Shown here: piece by piece, positions 61,567-64,000 of the stretch
Layout of the letters: the number at the start of each line of letters is the position of its first letter
Position numbering within the stretch: position 1 is the stretch's first letter
Source: Bacteroidia bacterium
Lineage (GTDB): Bacteria; Bacteroidota; Bacteroidia; Bacteroidales; Prolixibacteraceae
Reading direction: 5' to 3'
Assembly (NCBI GenBank): GCA_025358025.1
Contig: JANYKW010000087.1
Location: forward strand, 95,227-159,226
Length of the DNA: 64,000 nucleotides
Translations under genes and position numbers: made by a program
The notes under the pieces: generated by a model
Seen by the model: only the letters and a program-made list of their open reading frames with translations
Told to the model about the DNA's origin: nothing
Database searches by the model: none

Positions 61567-61570
61567 AGTT

Positions 61571-61599
61571 CAAAAATAGTTTTTTTCTGTTTCTTCCAA
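61571..61599 (-). promoter_or_regulatory. Predicted promoter of the tdk-murF-alr operon
   Basis: On the minus strand TTG (61599-61597) is 18 bp from TATTTTTG (61578-61571). The expected start site is near 61567, one base before the tdk ATG at 61566, so little or no leader remains. Confidence 0.55.
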
Positions 61600-61733
61600 T
61601 CATTTTTCAGGCAGGAATGGTGAGGTTAAATTTGTATTTTTACCAACTTCATTTCAATTTTGCGATGTTGTGACGATCTTTGTGTTTCTTTGAGTCTAAG
61701 CAAAACAGAATTACCAATAGAAAATATAATTGT

Positions 61734-62432
61734 ATGGATAAAAAAATATGGCTGAAGGTAATCAGGGAAGAACTTGGATTACTGGACGAATTGGCATCTG
61801 TCATGATCCAGGATACAGAGCTGACCAAAGAGGAGGTTGAACTTGCTATCACCAGGTCAAGGATGATTACAAGAGAGTTTGAGATGCTTCATTCTCATAT
61901 TCCTGAAACAGATTCCGCGAAAGACTTTAAAGTGGAATTTACTGTTCCTTCAGATACGGAAGCTTCAATGGATGAACTGGTTCCTGTTGTCGCCATTAAC
62001 GGAGAAGTTCAATTATCTTTGGAGGCTGCAAAAGAGGATGCACCGGATGTTCTATCCCTCCCTCCCTCCGTCTCTCCGTCTTCCTCCCTCCCTCCTTCAT
62101 TGCCTGAACCTGTTCCTCACAAGTCAATATTCCCCACGCCAGAAAAGGAGGAATCTACGCTACTGAATATTGAAACAAAAGAGGAGGAGCATACAATATA
62201 TAAGTCGGCACCCATCAAAAGTTTGAAAGAGGGATTGATATTGAACGACCGCTATCTTTTTCAGCGCGAACTCTTCAGCAACGACAAATCCCGACTGGAT
62301 GAAACAATTGATGCGCTGGATCGTCTCAAAAACATTCAGGAAGCAGTTGATTATCTGAAGGCCAATTTCAAATGGACAAAGAATGAAGCCTCCGAAAAGT
62401 TTGTGAAACTTGTAAAACGGCGGTTTCCATGA
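61734..62432 (+). CDS. Conserved hypothetical protein with Pro/Ser-rich repeat-derived linker
   Basis: A 232-residue cytoplasmic protein of unknown function, starting at the ATG at 61734. The N-terminal about 55 residues are helical. The middle is a Pro/Ser-rich linker (LPPSVSPSSSLPPSLPEP at about 108-125). The C-terminal about 70 residues form a conserved-looking helical domain (LNDRYLFQRELFSND through VKRRFP) that I recall from other Bacteroidota hypothetical proteins. The linker DNA (62055-62095) is a copy of the GGACGGAGA gene-end repeat. Its stop overlaps rsmI as ATGA. Confidence 0.7.
   Translation: MDKKIWLKVIREELGLLDELASVMIQDTELTKEEVELAITRSRMITREFEMLHSHIPETDSAKDFKVEFTVPSDTEASMDELVPVVAINGEVQLSLEAAKEDAPDVLSLPPSVSPSSSLPPSLPEPVPHKSIFPTPEKEESTLLNIETKEEEHTIYKSAPIKSLKEGLILNDRYLFQRELFSNDKSRLDETIDALDRLKNIQEAVDYLKANFKWTKNEASEKFVKLVKRRFP
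62055..62095. repeat. GGACGGAGA-type repeat inside a coding sequence
   Basis: CCCTCCCTCCCTCCGTCTC then TCCGTCTTCCTCCCTCCCTCC is the reverse complement of the units at 57511-57558 (shared core GACGGAGAGACGGAGGGA). Here it is read in frame as a Leu/Pro/Ser linker without a stop codon. Confidence 0.65.
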
Positions 62433-63130
62433 GTAAGCTCTACATCGTCCCCACACCCATCGGCAACCTCGAAGATATTACCTTCCGGGCGGTCAGGATT
62501 TTAAAGGAGGCAGATCTGATTCTTGCGGAAGACACCCGCACTTCTTCACACCTTCTTCGTCATTATGAAATCTCAACAAAACTTGCGTCACACCACAAGT
62601 TCAATGAGCACAAGACTGTTGAACGCATTGCTGATCAGATCCTTGCGGGTGATTCCGTTGCCTTGATATCGGATGCAGGTACTCCCTCCATTTCAGATCC
62701 GGGGTTTTTATTGGTGCGTACCTGTATAGAAAAAGGAGTCGAAGTAGAGTGTCTCCCTGGAGCCACAGCATTTGTCCCTGCACTTGTCAATGCCGGTTTC
62801 CCAAGCGATAAATTTTGTTTCGAGGGATTCCTTCCCCAGAAGAAAGGGCGTGAAAAGCGCATGACTGAACTGGAATCAGAAGGGCGGACGATGATTTTTT
62901 ACGAATCACCCTTCAGGCTGGTCAAGTTGCTGGAGCAATGCGCGGCCCATTTTGGCCCGGAGCGGTTGGTTTCAGTCTCCCGCGAACTCACAAAATTATA
63001 CGAAGAAAATTTCCGCGGCACCTGCACCGAAGTCCTGGCTCATTTTTCCGCCAAAACAATCAAAGGGGAAATTGTGGTCGTTGTTGAGGGCAACCAGGTA
63101 AGGAAATTCAATGAAAAAGATGATGATTAG
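62429..63130 (+). CDS. rsmI: 16S rRNA (cytidine(1402)-2'-O)-methyltransferase
   Basis: A 233-residue SAM-dependent methyltransferase of the tetrapyrrole-methylase fold. It begins LYIVPTPIGNLEDIT and contains AEDTRTSSHLLRHY, ISDAGTPSISDPG and PGATAFVPALV, all hallmarks of RsmI. It methylates the 2'-O of C1402, next to the N4 mark made by RsmH (also in this window). The start overlaps the preceding gene by 4 bp, so the two are coupled. Confidence 0.95.
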   Translation: MSKLYIVPTPIGNLEDITFRAVRILKEADLILAEDTRTSSHLLRHYEISTKLASHHKFNEHKTVERIADQILAGDSVALISDAGTPSISDPGFLLVRTCIEKGVEVECLPGATAFVPALVNAGFPSDKFCFEGFLPQKKGREKRMTELESEGRTMIFYESPFRLVKLLEQCAAHFGPERLVSVSRELTKLYEENFRGTCTEVLAHFSAKTIKGEIVVVVEGNQVRKFNEKDDD

Positions 63131-63157
63131 GTTGATTTCAATTTATTATTTGCTTTC

Positions 63158-63329
63158 GCCCTTTCAGGGCTTTGGGCTTGTCGATTTTTTCTTAACAAAG
63201 GGCGTTGCCCTTTGCTACTGCTATCACCCATACAGGGTGTTCTACAATCGCCCTGAAGGGGCAAGAGCAACAGCACAGGGCATCGCCCTGTGTAATAAGG
63301 ATGACAATATATAATCGCCCTGAAAGGGA
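63158..63329. repeat. Cluster of REP-like palindromes next to a transposase
   Basis: Six short palindromes lie in 172 bp. Two strong ones have 8-bp arms and a 3-nt loop: CAAAGGGC-GTT-GCCCTTTG (63196-63214) and CACAGGGC-ATC-GCCCTGTG (63274-63292). Weaker ones are GCCCTTTCAGGGC (63158-63170), CACCC...GGGTG (63225-63239), CCCTGAAGGG (about 63251-63260) and CCCTGAAAGGG (about 63318-63328). They fill the gap between rsmI and the transposase and look like its recognition sequences. Confidence 0.8.
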
Positions 63330-63344
63330 TTTAGCATAAAAAGG

Positions 63345-63797
63345 ATGCCTCAGTCACTATCTAAAGTTTATGTCCACATAATATTCAGTACAAAACATCG
63401 GGCCTACCGAATTGATGACTATATCAAAACAGCGCTTTTTGAATACATTGGAGGGATTTGTAAAGGTTTTGAATGTAATCCTGTTAAAGTTGGAGGCTGT
63501 CAGGATCATATCCATATCCTTTGTTTGTTGTCAAGAAAAATTCCCCAAATGAAATTGCTGGAAGAGATAAAAAAGCAATCCTCAAAGTGGATCAAAACAA
63601 AAGGGAAAACCTATTCCGACTTTTACTGGCAGGACGGTTATGGGATATTTTCAATTAATCCAACCGAAATAGATGTTGTTACCAATTATATTGTTAATCA
63701 GGATGAGCACCATAGGCAAAAGACTTTTCAAGACGAAGTCAGAGCGTTTCTATTAAAATATAAAATTGACTTTGATGAAAGATATGTTTGGGATTAG
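63345..63797 (+). CDS. REP-associated tyrosine transposase (IS200/IS605 TnpA-like, RAYT)
   Basis: A 150-residue Y1 transposase-family protein. It begins VYVHIIFSTKHR, has the HUH-type metal motif in DHIHILCLLS and the likely catalytic tyrosine in VTNYIVNQDEHH. The size and a GYGIFSINP segment match single-copy RAYT proteins, which act on REP palindromes rather than forming a full insertion sequence. No TnpB and no clear insertion-sequence ends are present. REP-like palindromes lie directly upstream, including one 16 bp before the ATG. Confidence 0.85.
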   Translation: MPQSLSKVYVHIIFSTKHRAYRIDDYIKTALFEYIGGICKGFECNPVKVGGCQDHIHILCLLSRKIPQMKLLEEIKKQSSKWIKTKGKTYSDFYWQDGYGIFSINPTEIDVVTNYIVNQDEHHRQKTFQDEVRAFLLKYKIDFDERYVWD

Positions 63798-63859
63798 TAG
63801 CCATTGTTTCATCTCATCACAGACAATATAAATGACTGTTAAGAATCAAAAATCAATTC

Positions 63860-64000
63860 ATGAAATACACCCATCTATTCTTCGACCTTGACAACACCCT
63901 CTGGGATTTCAATGCAAATTCCTATGATGCCTTGTATCTGGCATTGAAGAAAATGGATATTCTGGACAGAGTTGGAGCTTACGACAGCTATTTCTCCATT
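63860..64000 (+). CDS. HAD-family hydrolase, YjjG-like (partial)
   Basis: The first 47 codons of a HAD-superfamily phosphatase run off the window. The nucleophile motif is FFDLDNTLWDF, with the two catalytic aspartates, and the following cap helix is as in YjjG-type pyrimidine nucleotidases. The first aspartate and the W after DNTL suggest the YjjG subfamily, but the rest of the protein is not visible. Confidence 0.75.
   Translation, partial: MKYTHLFFDLDNTLWDFNANSYDALYLALKKMDILDRVGAYDSYFSI

Noticed and set aside
1..64000. Search by eye for tRNA cloverleaves, rRNA and riboswitch-like leaders in the intergenic gaps.
   Set aside because: No gap showed a tRNA-like T-loop sequence with matching acceptor stem or a known riboswitch core; the gaps are short and mostly occupied by promoters and repeats.

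Overview
This window comes from the chromosome of a member of the Bacteroidota, most likely a Bacteroidales-type organism. Several things point there: promoters of the TAnnTTTG type with a TTG/TTTG box about 20 bp upstream, a murF-alr fusion, an acpP-fabF-rnc operon divergent from purN, RprX/RprY-type two-component genes, a GldB lipoprotein next to nadE, an MraY with a large periplasmic insertion, and DUF1573 and DUF4369-TlpA proteins. The species cannot be named from the sequence. Coding density is high, no gene-free stretch exceeds 300 bases, and no rRNA, tRNA or CRISPR array was seen.

Layout. 1-11.1 kb: two-component system, acpP-fabF-rnc, purN, a peptidoglycan LD-carboxypeptidase with YraN, small DNA/RNA-binding proteins, and a patatin/mono-heme lipoprotein/barrel group. 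11.1-20.8 kb: U32 protein, hemerythrin and an atypical LuxR regulator, a CMD-family protein, miaB, a SPOR protein with a long PurF homologue, and the acyltransferase pair expected to make glycine lipids. 21.1-38.2 kb: a complete division and cell-wall (dcw) cluster in the order mraZ-rsmH-ftsL-ftsI-murE-mraY-murD-ftsW-murG-murC-ftsQ-ftsA-ftsZ-ftsZ-yqeY, with two different ftsZ genes in tandem. 38.3-41.3 kb: exported redox-type proteins (4-TM His-rich protein, Rieske lipoprotein, COG4315 lipoprotein, YceI). 41.3-53.4 kb: a TGS/uridine-kinase-like protein, a thioredoxin-like protein, uvrA, a lytic transglycosylase, an ECF sigma factor with a membrane-anchored barrel partner, a TlpA protein, MeaB and a DUF1573 protein. 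53.5-64 kb: phosphofructokinase, gldB, nadE, a Crp-family regulator, tdk with murF-alr, a conserved hypothetical gene with rsmI, a REP-associated transposase with palindromes, and the start of a HAD phosphatase.

How it fits together. The dcw genes are packed with overlaps or gaps of a few bases and appear to be driven from a promoter that overlaps four 10-bp-phased AGTGT-like boxes upstream of mraZ, the expected layout for MraZ autoregulation. The missing ligase murF lies 21 kb away, fused to alanine racemase. The two FtsZ proteins both keep their catalytic residues but have different tails. The second has a VPAFERRR-type conserved peptide, as expected for an FtsA-binding FtsZ. The first ends in an amphipathic FtsA-like sequence and may reach the membrane by itself.

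The other striking theme is a set of gene-end repeats. Short (about 7-16 bp) tandem units, often arranged as inverted arms around a spacer, sit exactly at stop codons of many genes (rprY, rnc, purN, yraN, the first ftsZ, nadE, crp, murF-alr). Several unit sequences recur at two or three sites, and one recurs inside a coding sequence. These repeats, the FtsZ pair and the REP/transposase locus are the best candidates for further work.
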